From assembly GCF_002777975.1 (NCBI RefSeq), contig NZ_NGVS01000008.1:1-64000 (forward strand): a DNA stretch of 64,000 bases, written 5' to 3'. The position numbers and the translations under genes were made by a program. The DNA comes from Shewanella carassii. GTDB lineage: Bacteria > Pseudomonadota > Gammaproteobacteria > Enterobacterales > Shewanellaceae. Under the pieces are notes generated by a model that did no database searches, was not told where the DNA came from, and was given only the letters and a program-made list of their open reading frames with translations. Shown here in pieces: positions 44,768 through 54,657 of the stretch; position 1 is the stretch's first letter, and the number at the start of each line of letters is the position of its first letter.

Positions 44768-46906
44768 TCAGAGCAGACCGCGACGCTTGAGCAGGGCATC
44801 GGTTGTCGGCTCCTGGCCGCGGAAGTTCTTGTAGGCTTCCATAGGGGGCACGCTGTTACCCACTTCGCGGATAGTCTTGCGATACTTCATGCCGATATCC
44901 CGCTTGAGGCCGCCTTGGCTCTGCACATAGGCAAAGGCATCGGCCGCGAGGATTTCGCTCCACATATAGGCGTAGTAGCTGGCGCTGTAGCCACCCGGGA
45001 AGGCATGGGCAAAGTAGGTCGACTTGTAACGTGGTGGCACGGCTTCAATGTTCAGGCCGTGTTTTTCAAGCGCCTTGGCTTCAAATTCGGCCACATTCTG
45101 CAGCGGTGCATCCTTGTCCAGCGAATGCCATTCCATGTCTACCAGGGCGGCGGCCATATACTCCAGGGTGTCGAAGCCCTGGTTGAAGCTGCGGGACTTC
45201 AGCAACTTGTCCAGCATCGCCTTGGGTAAAGGTTCACCGGTTTGGTAATGCTTGGCGTAGTTGGCCAACACTTGTGGATGACCGGCCCAGTCCTCTTCGA
45301 AGGTGGATGGGAATTCGACAAAGTCACGGGATACTGCAGTACCGGACAGGCTAGGGTAAGTCACCTTGGAGAACATACCATGAGTGCCATGGCCCAGCTC
45401 GTGGAACATGGTGGTTACTTCATCATAGCTGACGAAGGTGGCTTCGCCTTCCGGCGCCTTCTTGATGTTCATTACATTGACCACCACAGGCTTTTCACCC
45501 TTGAGCAGGTTCTGACTGACGAAAGAGCTCATCCAGGCACCGCCACGCTTGCCTTCGCGGGCGAAATAGTCGCCGTAGAAGATGGCCATGCTGCTGCCAT
45601 CGGCATCAAACATTTCCCAGGCTTTGACATCTGGGTGATAAACCGGCAGATCCGGCCGTGGCTTGAAGGTCACTCCATAGAGTTGGTTGAGGGTAAAGAA
45701 GACACCGTCTTCCAACACTCGATTGAATTCAAAGTAAGGCTTGAGGCTGGCCTCATCCAGATCATACTTCTCCTGGCGCACCAGCTCGGCGTAGAAGGCC
45801 CAGTCCCAAGGCTTGAGCTGGAAATTGCCACCTGTCTTGTCGATCATAGCCTGGATATCGGCGGCTTCTTTCTGGGTGTTGGCGACAACGGCAGGCACCA
45901 TGGAGCCGAACATCTCATAGACGGCCTCGGGCGTCTTGGCCATTTGTGGGCTCAGACGGTAACTGGCCCAGTTATCAAAGCCCAGCAGGGCGGCACGCTC
46001 GGCGCGCAGCTGCGCCAGACGAGCCACCAGAGAGGCGGTTTCATTTTCACCTTCAAGACCGCGGTAGGCCGAGGCTTCCCAGATCTGCTTTCTCAGCTCT
46101 CGGTTTTTCAGCTGCGTCAGCACAGGCTGGCGAGTGGTGTTGGTGATGCTGATAAGGTATTGGCCATCGAGACCGGCTGCCTTGGCATCGGCCGCGGCAT
46201 TGCGAATGGCCGAGTCGGACAGACCCTCCAATTGAGCAACGTCAGCCACAGTTACGGCAATCTCTTTGTTCATCCGCATCAGTCGTTGCTGGAATTCGTT
46301 CACCAGCTTGGACTGCTCTTCGTTCAAGGCGCGGATCTGGGCTTTTTCGTTCTCGGTCAGCTTGGCGCCGGCGAGCACAAAGCGTTGGTGGTACACCTCA
46401 ATAAGGCGCACTTCCTCGCTGCTCAGGCCCAGTTGGTGGCGCTGAGAGTAGAGGCTGTCGATGCGGGCAAACAGCTCTGGGTTGAGATTGACGTTGTCTG
46501 AATGGGCCGCCATCTTGGGCGCCATTTCACCCTGAATTTTACGCAGTTCAGGGTTGGAGTTGGAGCTGGTCAGGTTATAGAAGACGCTTGAGGCGCGGTT
46601 TAGCAATTCACCGGACTTTTCCAACGCCACGATAGTGTTGGCAAAAGTGGGTTTCTCTGGGTTGTTGGCAATGGCCAACACTTCCTGGTAGTGCTCGGCA
46701 ATACCGGCTTCCAGTGCAGGCTTAAAGTGCTCATCTTTGATCAGGCGAAAATCAGGAGCCTGATATTGCAAGGTGCTCTTGGCAAAGAGCGGGTTGTTTT
46801 GGGTGGCTTCAGCATTTGCCAGATTGGTGTCTTGAGGTGTGTGGGTGCTGCAGCCCGAAATAGCCAGAGTGGCGCCAACGGCCAGCGCCAGAAGAGATTT
46901 TCGCAT
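44768..46906 (-). CDS. dcp: M3-family peptidyl-dipeptidase, lipoprotein (Dcp-like)
   Basis: A zinc metallopeptidase that removes C-terminal dipeptides or cleaves short oligopeptides. The zinc motif is HELGH in MFHELGHGTHGMFS, with the third ligand Glu in FVEFPSTFEEDW. The N-terminus MRKSLLALAVGATLAISGC is a lipoprotein signal with lipid-attachment Cys19, so it should be membrane-anchored on the periplasmic side, unlike cytosolic E. coli Dcp. I chose the ATG at 46906; five more codons upstream are possible. The 712-residue length is normal. It converges with the GGDEF gene. Confidence 0.9.
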   Translation of the reverse strand: MRKSLLALAVGATLAISGCSTHTPQDTNLANAEATQNNPLFAKSTLQYQAPDFRLIKDEHFKPALEAGIAEHYQEVLAIANNPEKPTFANTIVALEKSGELLNRASSVFYNLTSSNSNPELRKIQGEMAPKMAAHSDNVNLNPELFARIDSLYSQRHQLGLSSEEVRLIEVYHQRFVLAGAKLTENEKAQIRALNEEQSKLVNEFQQRLMRMNKEIAVTVADVAQLEGLSDSAIRNAAADAKAAGLDGQYLISITNTTRQPVLTQLKNRELRKQIWEASAYRGLEGENETASLVARLAQLRAERAALLGFDNWASYRLSPQMAKTPEAVYEMFGSMVPAVVANTQKEAADIQAMIDKTGGNFQLKPWDWAFYAELVRQEKYDLDEASLKPYFEFNRVLEDGVFFTLNQLYGVTFKPRPDLPVYHPDVKAWEMFDADGSSMAIFYGDYFAREGKRGGAWMSSFVSQNLLKGEKPVVVNVMNIKKAPEGEATFVSYDEVTTMFHELGHGTHGMFSKVTYPSLSGTAVSRDFVEFPSTFEEDWAGHPQVLANYAKHYQTGEPLPKAMLDKLLKSRSFNQGFDTLEYMAAALVDMEWHSLDKDAPLQNVAEFEAKALEKHGLNIEAVPPRYKSTYFAHAFPGGYSASYYAYMWSEILAADAFAYVQSQGGLKRDIGMKYRKTIREVGNSVPPMEAYKNFRGQEPTTDALLKRRGLL

Positions 46907-47179
46907 TGATATGACTTCCATCTTTAGTTATGAGTTTTTTAGCGCAACTTAGCACTTGTTGCTTAAAAGTGGCTGAATTTGATGGTTATAGCCTACATAA
47001 TCCTGATGTTTATATGCCAGAGGCTTATTGAGATAGAAGTGTAACAAATTGATTTTAATGAGCAGATTCAGTAAATACTGAATCATTGCCCAAGTTTGGC
47101 CGCATGGGGCATGCATTCTGTATTTATGTGGTAAAAAGTGTAAAATTGCGGCCGGAATTTTTCTCAGGGGAGAGCCGTT

Positions 47180-47758
47180 TTGGCGCAACTTTATTTCTAC
47201 TATTCGGCGATGAATGCCGGAAAATCCACTTCTTTACTGCAATCATCCTATAACTATCGCGAGCGCGGCATGCACACCCTGGTGATGACCCCGGCGATAG
47301 ATGACCGTTTTGGAGTGGGAAAGGTCGCTTCCAGGATCGGTATCGAATCTGATGCACGCATTTTTGCCCATGATGACAATCTGCTGGAGATGATCCGCGC
47401 CGAACATGAGCGTCAGCCTCTGCACTGTGTGCTGTTTGATGAGTCCCAGTTCCTCAGTAAAGAGCAGGTCAAGCAATTGGCCTATGTGGTCGACATCCTG
47501 GATATTCCCGTACTCTGTTACGGTTTGCGTACCGATTTCCAGGGCGAGCTGTTTGTTGGCAGTCAGTACCTGTTGGCCTGGGCCGACAAGCTGGTAGAGT
47601 TGAAAACCATCTGTCACTGTGGTCGCAAGGCCAATATGGTGATCCGTCGTGATGGTGCGGGTAACCCGGTGCGCGAAGGTGAGCAGGTGGCGATAGGCGG
47701 CAATGAGAGTTATGAATCTGTTTGTCGTAAGCACTACCGCGAACTGATTTGGGACTGA
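47180..47758 (+). CDS. tdk: Thymidine kinase
   Basis: Phosphorylates thymidine and deoxyuridine for nucleotide salvage. The 192-residue type-II enzyme has the P-loop SAMNAGKST, the Walker-B-like LFDESQF and zinc ligands in CHCGRKA and VCRKHY. Translation begins at TTG 47180, downstream of AGGGGAGAG; this yields the conserved start [16 protein letters not shown], and no ATG would include it. Confidence 0.95.
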   Translation: MAQLYFYYSAMNAGKSTSLLQSSYNYRERGMHTLVMTPAIDDRFGVGKVASRIGIESDARIFAHDDNLLEMIRAEHERQPLHCVLFDESQFLSKEQVKQLAYVVDILDIPVLCYGLRTDFQGELFVGSQYLLAWADKLVELKTICHCGRKANMVIRRDGAGNPVREGEQVAIGGNESYESVCRKHYRELIWD

Positions 47759-47864
47759 TGTGAGGCGTCGCGTTTGCAAGCCCAAAGAGGCAAGTTCAAT
47801 AGTAAAAGTCCAGGCGAACAGCCAAAGATATAGATAAAGCGATACAGATAAAGAAAGGAAGCTT

Positions 47865-48869
47865 ATGTCGTCTATTTCCCCAGCTGGAAACCGTATATCC
47901 AGAAAGCGGTTTCCGGGTTTGTTGTTGTTGCTGGGCTCAGTTTTGCCATTGCAGGTCATCGCAGATAAAGCCGTTCCCGCCTCAGAAATTAAAGTGATTC
48001 AAAAACTTATTTTTGAAAGGAAGATGGCAGAGGCGGCGCCCAGGTTGGATGCGGCCATGGCAAATTACCCAAATTCCGGGCGGCTGGCATTTTTGCTTGG
48101 GCAGCTTTATTACTTCAGCAATCTCCCCAATTATCCCAAGGCGGTGGCGGCCTATGACAAGGCCGAGTCCGCGCTGTCCAAGGACCCTGAGCTGTATTTT
48201 TTCCGCGCGGCGGCCAAGGCTCAGGAGCTGTCTGCTTATTCCCAGCGCCTGCGTCCGGACTATAGCGGCGCACTGGCCGATTACCGCAAAGCCGAGGCTT
48301 TGGGATCGGAGCGGGATCTCAGGTTGGATATTGCCAGGACACTCTATGAGACCCGGGACTATCCGGCAGCGCTGGAGCAGATAAACCGCTATCTCAATAA
48401 CAAGCCTCAGCTTTGGGCCGATGGCCAGATGCTCAAAGGCAATATCCTGGCACAAATGGGCCAGCATGAGGCGGCGCTCAAGAGTTATCAACGCGCCGCG
48501 AGACAGTATGACTATCTGGATAAGTTGCAGTTTTATCAGGCTGTCAGCTTGCGGGCGTTGGGGCGGTACGATGAGGCTCTGGCGCAGCTCGACAAGGGAG
48601 CAAAGCGTCAGGGCCGAGCTTACTTGCAGCTTGTCTATCTCAAAGCCATGCTGAGCTATGAGCAGAAACAATACCAAGAGGCGGCCCTGTTGTACCAGCA
48701 GCTGATAGAAAGGCGCCGCGACTGGGCCATACCCTTACTCGGTTATTACAACAGCTTAAGTCAGATGGGCGAGGCGCCCATCAGCATCAGCCATATACTG
48801 GATCTGGCACTCAAGCTCGACCCCGAGGTGGTGCTCCATTTTCATCAGCAGGATCTGTTGCGACTGTAA
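47865..48869 (+). CDS. Secreted TPR-repeat protein
   Basis: A signal peptide or anchor (about residues 14-33, LLLLLGSVLPLQVIA) is followed by helical tandem repeats of TPR type over about 45-310. Examples are ARPRLDAA..-style helices at 56-75, YPKAVAAYDKAESALSKDPEL, YSGALADYRKAEALGSERD and YDEALAQLDKGAKRQGRAY. It is probably a periplasmic or membrane-bound scaffold. It converges with the FUSC gene, only 18 bases between stops. Function unknown. Confidence 0.75.
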   Translation: MSSISPAGNRISRKRFPGLLLLLGSVLPLQVIADKAVPASEIKVIQKLIFERKMAEAAPRLDAAMANYPNSGRLAFLLGQLYYFSNLPNYPKAVAAYDKAESALSKDPELYFFRAAAKAQELSAYSQRLRPDYSGALADYRKAEALGSERDLRLDIARTLYETRDYPAALEQINRYLNNKPQLWADGQMLKGNILAQMGQHEAALKSYQRAARQYDYLDKLQFYQAVSLRALGRYDEALAQLDKGAKRQGRAYLQLVYLKAMLSYEQKQYQEAALLYQQLIERRRDWAIPLLGYYNSLSQMGEAPISISHILDLALKLDPEVVLHFHQQDLLRL

Positions 48870-48887
48870 CGCCCGGCAATTGACGGG

Positions 48888-50003
48888 TTAATCCGGAATA
48901 TCCAGCTGACGCTGGGAAGATGCTTTGCGCTTATAGGCCAGATCCAGGCTGGCCAACTCGCCATGAATGGCCAGCAGAGCCTGGGCCAGTTGATAGATAA
49001 GCCAGCTGTAACCACTGAGCGCAAAGTCTTGATGGGCCGCTTCCGGCGAGTCGTCGCTCGGCTCAGATGGCAATTGTTTAAGCAGCTGTTGCTGCAATTG
49101 ATAACCGAGCCCCAGGGGGAGTTTGGGGCAGTCGTGGGTGTTACCGGCCACATAGTCCGCCAGATAGGCGAACTCTCGCTGCAGCCCGCTGGCCACCTGT
49201 TTGACTCTGGCATAGGCCTCATCTTCTTCGGCCTTCCAGCGGGTAAGCAGTAGTAGCTCCAATAGGGTGATCACTCTTATCTGTTTGTTGGCCAATTCGG
49301 TTAGAGTCTGGGCCTCTTTTTTCAAAGTCTGGCTCTCCCATTCCAGTGAAAACAGCAGTTTTTTCTGTGCCAGCACCGCCTTCATTGCCGTCTCCAGTGA
49401 CTTACGGGCATTTTGCGGTTCTTCCTGGCCAGCATTGAGATGTTGTTCCAGCACTTGGGTCATGATTTGCAATGAATTAGCCAGTTGGGCCCGCCAGTCC
49501 TGTTTGGCCTTGATTGGCAATACAAACAGGGATACCAGCACGGCAATCACGCAACCGATAAGAATATTGGCGGTGCGCCACAGGGCTTCCGAGGTGTCGT
49601 GGTTGGCGTCACCTATCACTATGATCATGGTGAATCCCGCCACCAGATAGGCATAGCTGTAACGGCCGGCGTTGAGATAACAGACTATGCTGACTCCGAG
49701 GATCAGCAACCCCATCAGATCCCAATAGCCGTTCATCAAGATCACCAAAGAGACTCCGTAAGCCGAGCCCAGGCAGGTGCCTACAGCCCGCTGCAACGAT
49801 TTTTCGATAGCGCCGCCCACCTGTGGCAGGCCCATCATGATGATCACTATGGTGACCATGCTCCAGACAAAGTGAGGCAAAGACCAGATGGCGTTGATGG
49901 CGGCGGCAATAAATAGCGCCAAGGCCAACTTGGCAGTGTGCACGATACGGGAGTGGCGATAGATAAAATCGGCGAAGCCTGAGGCTTTGGCAAACAGGGG
50001 CAT
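48888..50003 (-). CDS. FUSC-family inner-membrane protein
   Basis: Related to the YccS/AaeB/aromatic-acid-exporter group. The N-terminal half has about six membrane helices (residues 25-150), including SLQRAVGTCLGSAYGVSL, the family's conserved loop. The C-terminal half is a long, mostly helical cytoplasmic region. At 371 residues it is half the size of the full-length YccS/AaeB proteins, which have two membrane repeats. It might form dimers or act with a separate adaptor. No aaeA/aaeX-type partner adjoins it. Confidence 0.8.
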   Translation of the reverse strand: MPLFAKASGFADFIYRHSRIVHTAKLALALFIAAAINAIWSLPHFVWSMVTIVIIMMGLPQVGGAIEKSLQRAVGTCLGSAYGVSLVILMNGYWDLMGLLILGVSIVCYLNAGRYSYAYLVAGFTMIIVIGDANHDTSEALWRTANILIGCVIAVLVSLFVLPIKAKQDWRAQLANSLQIMTQVLEQHLNAGQEEPQNARKSLETAMKAVLAQKKLLFSLEWESQTLKKEAQTLTELANKQIRVITLLELLLLTRWKAEEDEAYARVKQVASGLQREFAYLADYVAGNTHDCPKLPLGLGYQLQQQLLKQLPSEPSDDSPEAAHQDFALSGYSWLIYQLAQALLAIHGELASLDLAYKRKASSQRQLDIPD

Positions 50004-50137
50004 GGCTGTGTCTCAAAAAGCATATGGTTGACAGTCAGCGGCAATTATGACAGAGATGCGCGGCGATAGTGTCTCGGGGACGAGCTAAAGATGCAAACTG
50101 GGAGCCTGAATTAACGGTGGATAATATGCCTGTGAAG

Positions 50138-50161
50138 CAGGTCACAACTTGTGGTGACCTG
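50138..50161. repeat. Inverted repeat between the FUSC and methyltransferase-like genes
   Basis: CAGGTCAC and GTGACCTG flank eight bases that contain AACTTGTG. No T-run follows. It lies upstream of the FUSC gene and downstream of the methyltransferase-like gene, so an operator or a weak terminator are both possible. Confidence 0.4.
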
Positions 50162-50213
50162 GTGTCTTGTTACCCCAGTTGCACGCTGCCCGTTCCCGCA
50201 GTCTGATGAGAGG

Positions 50214-50675
50214 TTAAATCCAGCGCCTGACTCTCTGACAATACGAGTGGTAGCTGTCACCAAAGAGTTGCTGCATTGCCCGCTCCTCTGGACGGATCTG
50301 AAAGCGTTGCAAGTAGGCCGCGAACAGGGCGATTAAAATCAGTAACCAGAGGCAGTTGAGAAAGACGGCTTGTGCCAGCAGCAAGAGCACAAACCCCAGG
50401 TACATGGGGTTGCGTGACCAGCGGTAAATACCTGAGGTGACCAAGGCCGAACTCTGTTCGGGCACTCTGGGATCCGGCGTGGTGCCATGGCGTTTAAAGC
50501 TAAGCACTCCGGCCAAAGGAATAACCAGCCCAGCAGTCAACAGAGAAACAGCGAGCCCCAAACTAAAGGTCGGATGCAGGTTTGAAGAGGGCAAGTAATA
50601 GGATGTTAGCTGCAGCAGTAGCGCAAACAGCAACAAGAGCGCCAGGGGCGGCAGTTTCTTTTCCAATCCGGACAT
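50214..50675 (-). CDS. Isoprenylcysteine methyltransferase-like (ICMT/PEMT) membrane protein
   Basis: A 153-residue protein with four helices and the family's S-adenosylmethionine-binding signature: SGIYRWSRNPMYLGF followed by EERAMQQLFGDSYHSYCQRVRRWI. Bacterial members methylate lipids or unknown small molecules; isoprenylated proteins are not expected here. No neighbour indicates the substrate. Confidence 0.82.
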   Translation of the reverse strand: MSGLEKKLPPLALLLLFALLLQLTSYYLPSSNLHPTFSLGLAVSLLTAGLVIPLAGVLSFKRHGTTPDPRVPEQSSALVTSGIYRWSRNPMYLGFVLLLLAQAVFLNCLWLLILIALFAAYLQRFQIRPEERAMQQLFGDSYHSYCQRVRRWI

Positions 50676-50832
50676 GAATTACGCGGTTTTGAGTATTAGG
50701 TATCGGTTAAGATGACATGGGCAAGGTACTGAATACAAGGGGCATACCATTGGCTATTCCGCTTTTGGCGCTGCCGCGTTTTGTGCTTTGTGCCGAAACC
50801 TGTCAGTTTGCCAGTCGATTTGATTGTGGCGA

Positions 50833-50862
50833 TAAAAGACCCGGCCAGGTGGCCGGGTCTTA
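50833..50862 (-). terminator. Terminator of the succinate-semialdehyde dehydrogenase gene
   Basis: AGACCCGGCC pairs perfectly with GGCCGGGTCT over a four-base loop, with a T-run on the minus strand. Confidence 0.88.
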
Positions 50863-50889
50863 ATCTAATCAAGTATGCTTCAAGCGCGA

Positions 50890-52281
50890 TCAGAAGGGGG
50901 CGTTAATATCCACCACGTTGATCAGCTTGTGGTTAACGAACTCTTTCAATCCGAGGTCTATCAACTCACGACCATAGCCGGAGCGGCGGATGCCGCCAAA
51001 GGGCAGATCGGCCTTAACCATGGTGGGGTGGTTAACAAACATCATCCCGGTAGAGACTTGCTTGGCTACCGCCAGACCGCGTTGCTCATCGGCGGTGAAC
51101 ACAGAGCCACCGAGGCCGAAGGGCGAGTCGTTGGCAATGGCAATCGCTTCCTGTTCATCCTTGGCCTTGAGGATCATTGAGACAGGGCCGAAGAACTCCC
51201 AATAGTAAGCCGGGTTGTCCGGGGTCACATTGGTGAGTATGGTTGGCTGTACAAAAGCGCCTTGCTCCGGTACTTTGGGGCCGACTTCGGTAGCCGTGGC
51301 ACCATGCTCAACCGCTTCACGAATTTTCTGTTTCACTTCATCGGCAGCACCCTGGGAAGACAGGGGCGCCAGAGTCGTGTTCGGATCCATAGGATCGCCG
51401 GCCTTAAGGGCGGCGACGCCTTGGGTATAACCTTCCATAAACTTGTCATAGATGGCTTCCACCAGGATCATCCTTTTGGATGAAACACATACCTGACCGG
51501 CATTCCAGTGACGGCCGAATACCGCCCAATCTATGGTTTTCTCTAGTTCGGCATCTTCTAGCACGATAAAGGCGTCAGAGCCGCCCAGCTCCAGAGTGGA
51601 TTTTTTCAGTGCCTTGCCGGCCTGGGAGGCAATAATGGCGCCAGCACCTTCAGAGCCGGTCAGGGCCACGCCATGTACCTTGGGAGAGTTGATGATCTGC
51701 TCGACTTGATCCCGAGTGGCATACAGGTTCTGGAAGGCACCCTGCGGCAGTCCGGCATCCCGCATCAGGCTCTCGAAAGCGGCGGCGCACTGAGGCACAT
51801 TGGAGGCGTGTTTCAGCAGCAGGGTATTACCGGCTGAAAGCTGTGGTGCCAGGATCCTGGCTATCTGGTAATAGGGGAAGTTCCAGGGTTCGATGGCCAG
51901 CAAGACCCCAAGAGGTTCGTTGACCAGCAGTGCTTCCCCTTCGGCGGGATCGGCCACAGGCAGTTTCTGCGGTGCCAGCAGTCTCTCGGCATGCTGGGCA
52001 TAGTATTCGAGGATCTGCGCCGACAGCTCAACTTCAGCCTCGGCTTCACCTATGATCTTACCCATCTCCAGAGTCAGCAGCTCGGCGTAACGGCGTTTGC
52101 TGTCTCTGAGCAGGGCCGCAGCGCGATTGAGTATTTCAGCCTTGTCGGCAAAAGAGGTATTGCGCCAACTCAAAAAGGCCTGATGGGCCGATTCAATCGC
52201 CTCGGTGACTTGGGCATCGGTGGCGTTGGGAAATTGTTTGATGAGTTCTCCCGTGAAGGGATTAATTGTTGCATATGCCAT
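50890..52281 (-). CDS. sad: Succinate-semialdehyde dehydrogenase, Sad/YneI type
   Basis: Oxidises succinate semialdehyde (or a similar aldehyde) to the acid with NAD(P). The 463-residue aldehyde dehydrogenase has the catalytic Glu in LELGGSDAF and the catalytic Cys in NAGQVCVSSKR. The LELGGSD.FIVL form resembles E. coli Sad more than GabD. I chose the ATG at 52281 because GGGAG lies just upstream and the family start is MAYATINPFTGE; the open frame runs 59 codons further upstream without similarity. It lies downstream of gldA on the same strand, but a hairpin separates them. Confidence 0.85.
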   Translation of the reverse strand: MAYATINPFTGELIKQFPNATDAQVTEAIESAHQAFLSWRNTSFADKAEILNRAAALLRDSKRRYAELLTLEMGKIIGEAEAEVELSAQILEYYAQHAERLLAPQKLPVADPAEGEALLVNEPLGVLLAIEPWNFPYYQIARILAPQLSAGNTLLLKHASNVPQCAAAFESLMRDAGLPQGAFQNLYATRDQVEQIINSPKVHGVALTGSEGAGAIIASQAGKALKKSTLELGGSDAFIVLEDAELEKTIDWAVFGRHWNAGQVCVSSKRMILVEAIYDKFMEGYTQGVAALKAGDPMDPNTTLAPLSSQGAADEVKQKIREAVEHGATATEVGPKVPEQGAFVQPTILTNVTPDNPAYYWEFFGPVSMILKAKDEQEAIAIANDSPFGLGGSVFTADEQRGLAVAKQVSTGMMFVNHPTMVKADLPFGGIRRSGYGRELIDLGLKEFVNHKLINVVDINAPF

Positions 52282-52466
52282 GTGTTTCTCCCGGCGTTGC
52301 AGATTATAGGGTATTGATGCCAAGTACTGACATCGGGTATTGGGGTTCTTTCTCTCTGATGCGGCACCAAACTCATGTTTCATAGCGTGACTGTCGCATC
52401 CGGATGAAGGTTGTTGTCGCCGTAGTTGGATAGCAGCTTGAGTGTTTAAACTGATCAAAACGGCTC

Positions 52467-52494
52467 GAAAACCACCTCTTTTGAGATGGTTTTC
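52467..52494 (-). terminator. Probable terminator of gldA
   Basis: GAAAACCA-CTC pairs with GAG-TGGTTTTC over four T, with one mismatch, 28 bases past the gldA stop. Confidence 0.6.
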
Positions 52495-52521
52495 ATTTAG
52501 TTACTGTGACTATTTATTAGG

Positions 52522-53625
52522 TTAACGATAGCGCTCTGCCATGGCGTTGGCGGCGATCATCGCCTGATAGACGTCATCGGCATTGACAGCCATCGGCATA
52601 TTGCCCATGGTATCGCCTTCGGCGCAGGCTATTTCGGCAACCTTGCGCCATTCCTCCTCACGGAAGTGCTTCAGTCCCATATCCGCCAGAGTCAGCGGCA
52701 AGCCTGCGGTTTTAATGATGCGGATGACATTGTCGATTTCGTTCTGTGGGGCGTTTTCCAGCACCAGTTGGGTCAAGAGGCCAAAGACCACCTTCTCGCC
52801 ATGTTGGGCACCATGCAACTCGGCAACGGCCGACATACCGTTGTTGACCGCGTGCGCTGCCGCCAGGCCACCGGCTTCGGCGCCGACACCGCTTAAATAG
52901 ATGGTTGCCTCTATGGTCTGCTCCAGCGCCGGAGTGACTATTTGGTTGTTGACCGCATCCATGGCGGCGGCAACGTTTTCACTGAGCAATTGATAACACA
53001 GCTCTGCCAGACCAAGGCCGGTGCGTGAGGGCTTTTTCAGCACCAGGTTGACACCATCGGCCTGATAACAGGCCCTGGCTTCAAAGTAGGTGGCCAGAGC
53101 ATCGCCGATACCGGCGGCAAAGAAACGTGCCGGCGCGGCGGCGATAATGCTGGTGTCGGCAATTACGGCATCCGGATTCTGTGGCAGGAATAGATAGCGC
53201 TCAAATTCACCCGTTTCGGTGTATATCACAGATAATGCCGTACAAGGGGCATCAGTTGAGGCTAGGGTGGGATACAGGATGACCGGCAGCTTGCGGTAGA
53301 AGGCGACAGCTTTGGCAGTATCCAGGGTCTTACCGCCGCCGACACCCACAATGACCTTGGTATTGGCTTGCTCTGCCAGGGAGGCAAGGCGCAGGATCTC
53401 GGCTTCGCAGCATTCATAGTTGAAGCGCTCGACTCGACTGGTTATCCCCTGCAGTTTCAGCTCTGTTTGGGCTTCATCCTCAATCCTGCCGAGAATAAAC
53501 TCATCGGCGATAATAAAAGCGTTATCGCCAAAGTCAGACACATATTCGTGCATCTGCGCCAGCAGGCCTTTACCTATGATGAACTTTTTGGGGGAAGTGA
53601 CTGTACGTGGAACTACTGTGCTCAT
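52522..53625 (-). CDS. gldA: Glycerol dehydrogenase
   Basis: Oxidises glycerol to dihydroxyacetone with NAD; a metal-dependent alcohol dehydrogenase. The 367-residue protein has the NAD motif GVGGGKTLDTAKAVA, and zinc ligands fit the Asp in GIGDALATYFEA and the His residues in AAAHAVNNGM and LHGAQHGEKVVFG. It stands apart from any dihydroxyacetone kinase gene. A dual role on other small hydroxyketones is possible. Confidence 0.92.
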   Translation of the reverse strand: MSTVVPRTVTSPKKFIIGKGLLAQMHEYVSDFGDNAFIIADEFILGRIEDEAQTELKLQGITSRVERFNYECCEAEILRLASLAEQANTKVIVGVGGGKTLDTAKAVAFYRKLPVILYPTLASTDAPCTALSVIYTETGEFERYLFLPQNPDAVIADTSIIAAAPARFFAAGIGDALATYFEARACYQADGVNLVLKKPSRTGLGLAELCYQLLSENVAAAMDAVNNQIVTPALEQTIEATIYLSGVGAEAGGLAAAHAVNNGMSAVAELHGAQHGEKVVFGLLTQLVLENAPQNEIDNVIRIIKTAGLPLTLADMGLKHFREEEWRKVAEIACAEGDTMGNMPMAVNADDVYQAMIAANAMAERYR

Positions 53626-53828
53626 ATGGCCTCCATTACACTCAGACTTGAATCCTTGCTCTGTATGACTCTATCACAGCCAATATTTAAAGCTATGGTT
53701 TAATTGTCTGGTTTTTGGGTGATTATTGGTGAATATGGCAGGTGTTTTCGAGTTTGAGCCACCAGGATGTTTGGTCGGTAGCCGTGCTTGCAGAGCTTAT
53801 TTGAAGCTTATTTAAACAACGTCAGCAC

Positions 53829-53926
53829 CAAGCTCCCGGCGCGAGGGGAATGAAGAGAGCCGAGATAAGCGGTTTATCCATGAAGGAATCGCAGTGATGG
53901 ATAACTCCGTCTTATCTGGGAGCTTG
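53829..53926. other. Nested stem-loop element next to a lipoprotein gene
   Basis: An outer pair CAAGCTCCC (53829-53837) / GGGAGCTTG (53918-53926) encloses a long hairpin. In it AGATAAG-CGG-TTATCCAT (53863-53881) pairs with ATGGATAA-CCG-CTTATCT (53897-53917) with single-base bulges and a 15-base loop. It begins a few bases past the stop of the minus-strand lipoprotein gene and has no T-run. It could be an mRNA 3' structure, a small RNA or a repeat element. The rest of 53626-53937 shows nothing else. Confidence 0.5.
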
Positions 53927-53937
53927 TCGGAACGCTA

Positions 53938-54516
53938 TCAGTTGCTTTTGAGATTGGATTGGCGGCATTCATTCAACAGGGATTGCAGATGACCACCGAG
54001 CTGCTGATTATTACTGTCAGTACCGTTTTTCAGCTGCTGTTCGACATCTGCCAAAGCCTTGTCTATTCCCTGGGATTCGATAAGTGTGCTGACATAGACG
54101 GCGAGATCTGCGCCCTTATTCAGCAGTGCGGCTGCGTTTTCAAAGCTGAAGCCCTGCTCTAATAGCTGCTGAATTTGGCCGAGTAGGTCACTGACCCTGG
54201 CGGACTCAGCCAATACGCCATCGACCTGGATCAGCTCACCAAGCGGATCCTGGCTGAGCTTTTCGGCGACGCAAGCAGTTACCGAGCTGACCTCGGCGCT
54301 GCGATTGATGGCCTCCAGACCTTGAGAGCGGATCTGCTCAATGGCTTGTTGCAACTCTTGATCTTTGGCGAGCCACTGTTGCTCCAGTTGCGCCTTTTCA
54401 TCTGCGGCAAACCAGCCGCAGCCGGAGAGAGTGCCAAGGGCCAGGGCCGAAAACATCCAGAGTGTGGTTTTTCTGGCGGAGAAATGTGTTTTGCCTAAGG
54501 TGTTGGACTGCTTCAT
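53938..54516 (-). CDS. Hypothetical lipoprotein
   Basis: I do not recognise the family. The 192-residue product has a lipobox LGTLSGC (Cys33), preceded by a long basic N-terminus; a start at Met21 (MFSALALGTLSGC) would give a more usual lipoprotein signal. The mature part is Glu/Gln/Leu-rich and predicted helical. It has a Gln-rich coiled-coil-like stretch (about residues 42-66) and two cysteines (in TACVAEK and NECRQ) that could form a disulfide. It is a single gene followed by an unusual hairpin. Confidence 0.7.
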   Translation of the reverse strand: MKQSNTLGKTHFSARKTTLWMFSALALGTLSGCGWFAADEKAQLEQQWLAKDQELQQAIEQIRSQGLEAINRSAEVSSVTACVAEKLSQDPLGELIQVDGVLAESARVSDLLGQIQQLLEQGFSFENAAALLNKGADLAVYVSTLIESQGIDKALADVEQQLKNGTDSNNQQLGGHLQSLLNECRQSNLKSN

Positions 54517-54657
54517 TCACTGGACTCCTGCAAAGGTGCTTAGAGGACACAGTATCGGCTATCAGCCTTAAGCCGGGCTGAACAGCTTGAGTCCTTTATT
54601 CTGTATAGCAGGTTGGACAAGGCAGACGGGAGCCTAGGCTCCCAGCCTGTTTAGAGA

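Noticed and set aside
45242-46501. 419-codon frame opposite the M3 peptidase gene
   Set aside because: Shadow of the real gene; no start signal and the composition mirrors the opposite strand.
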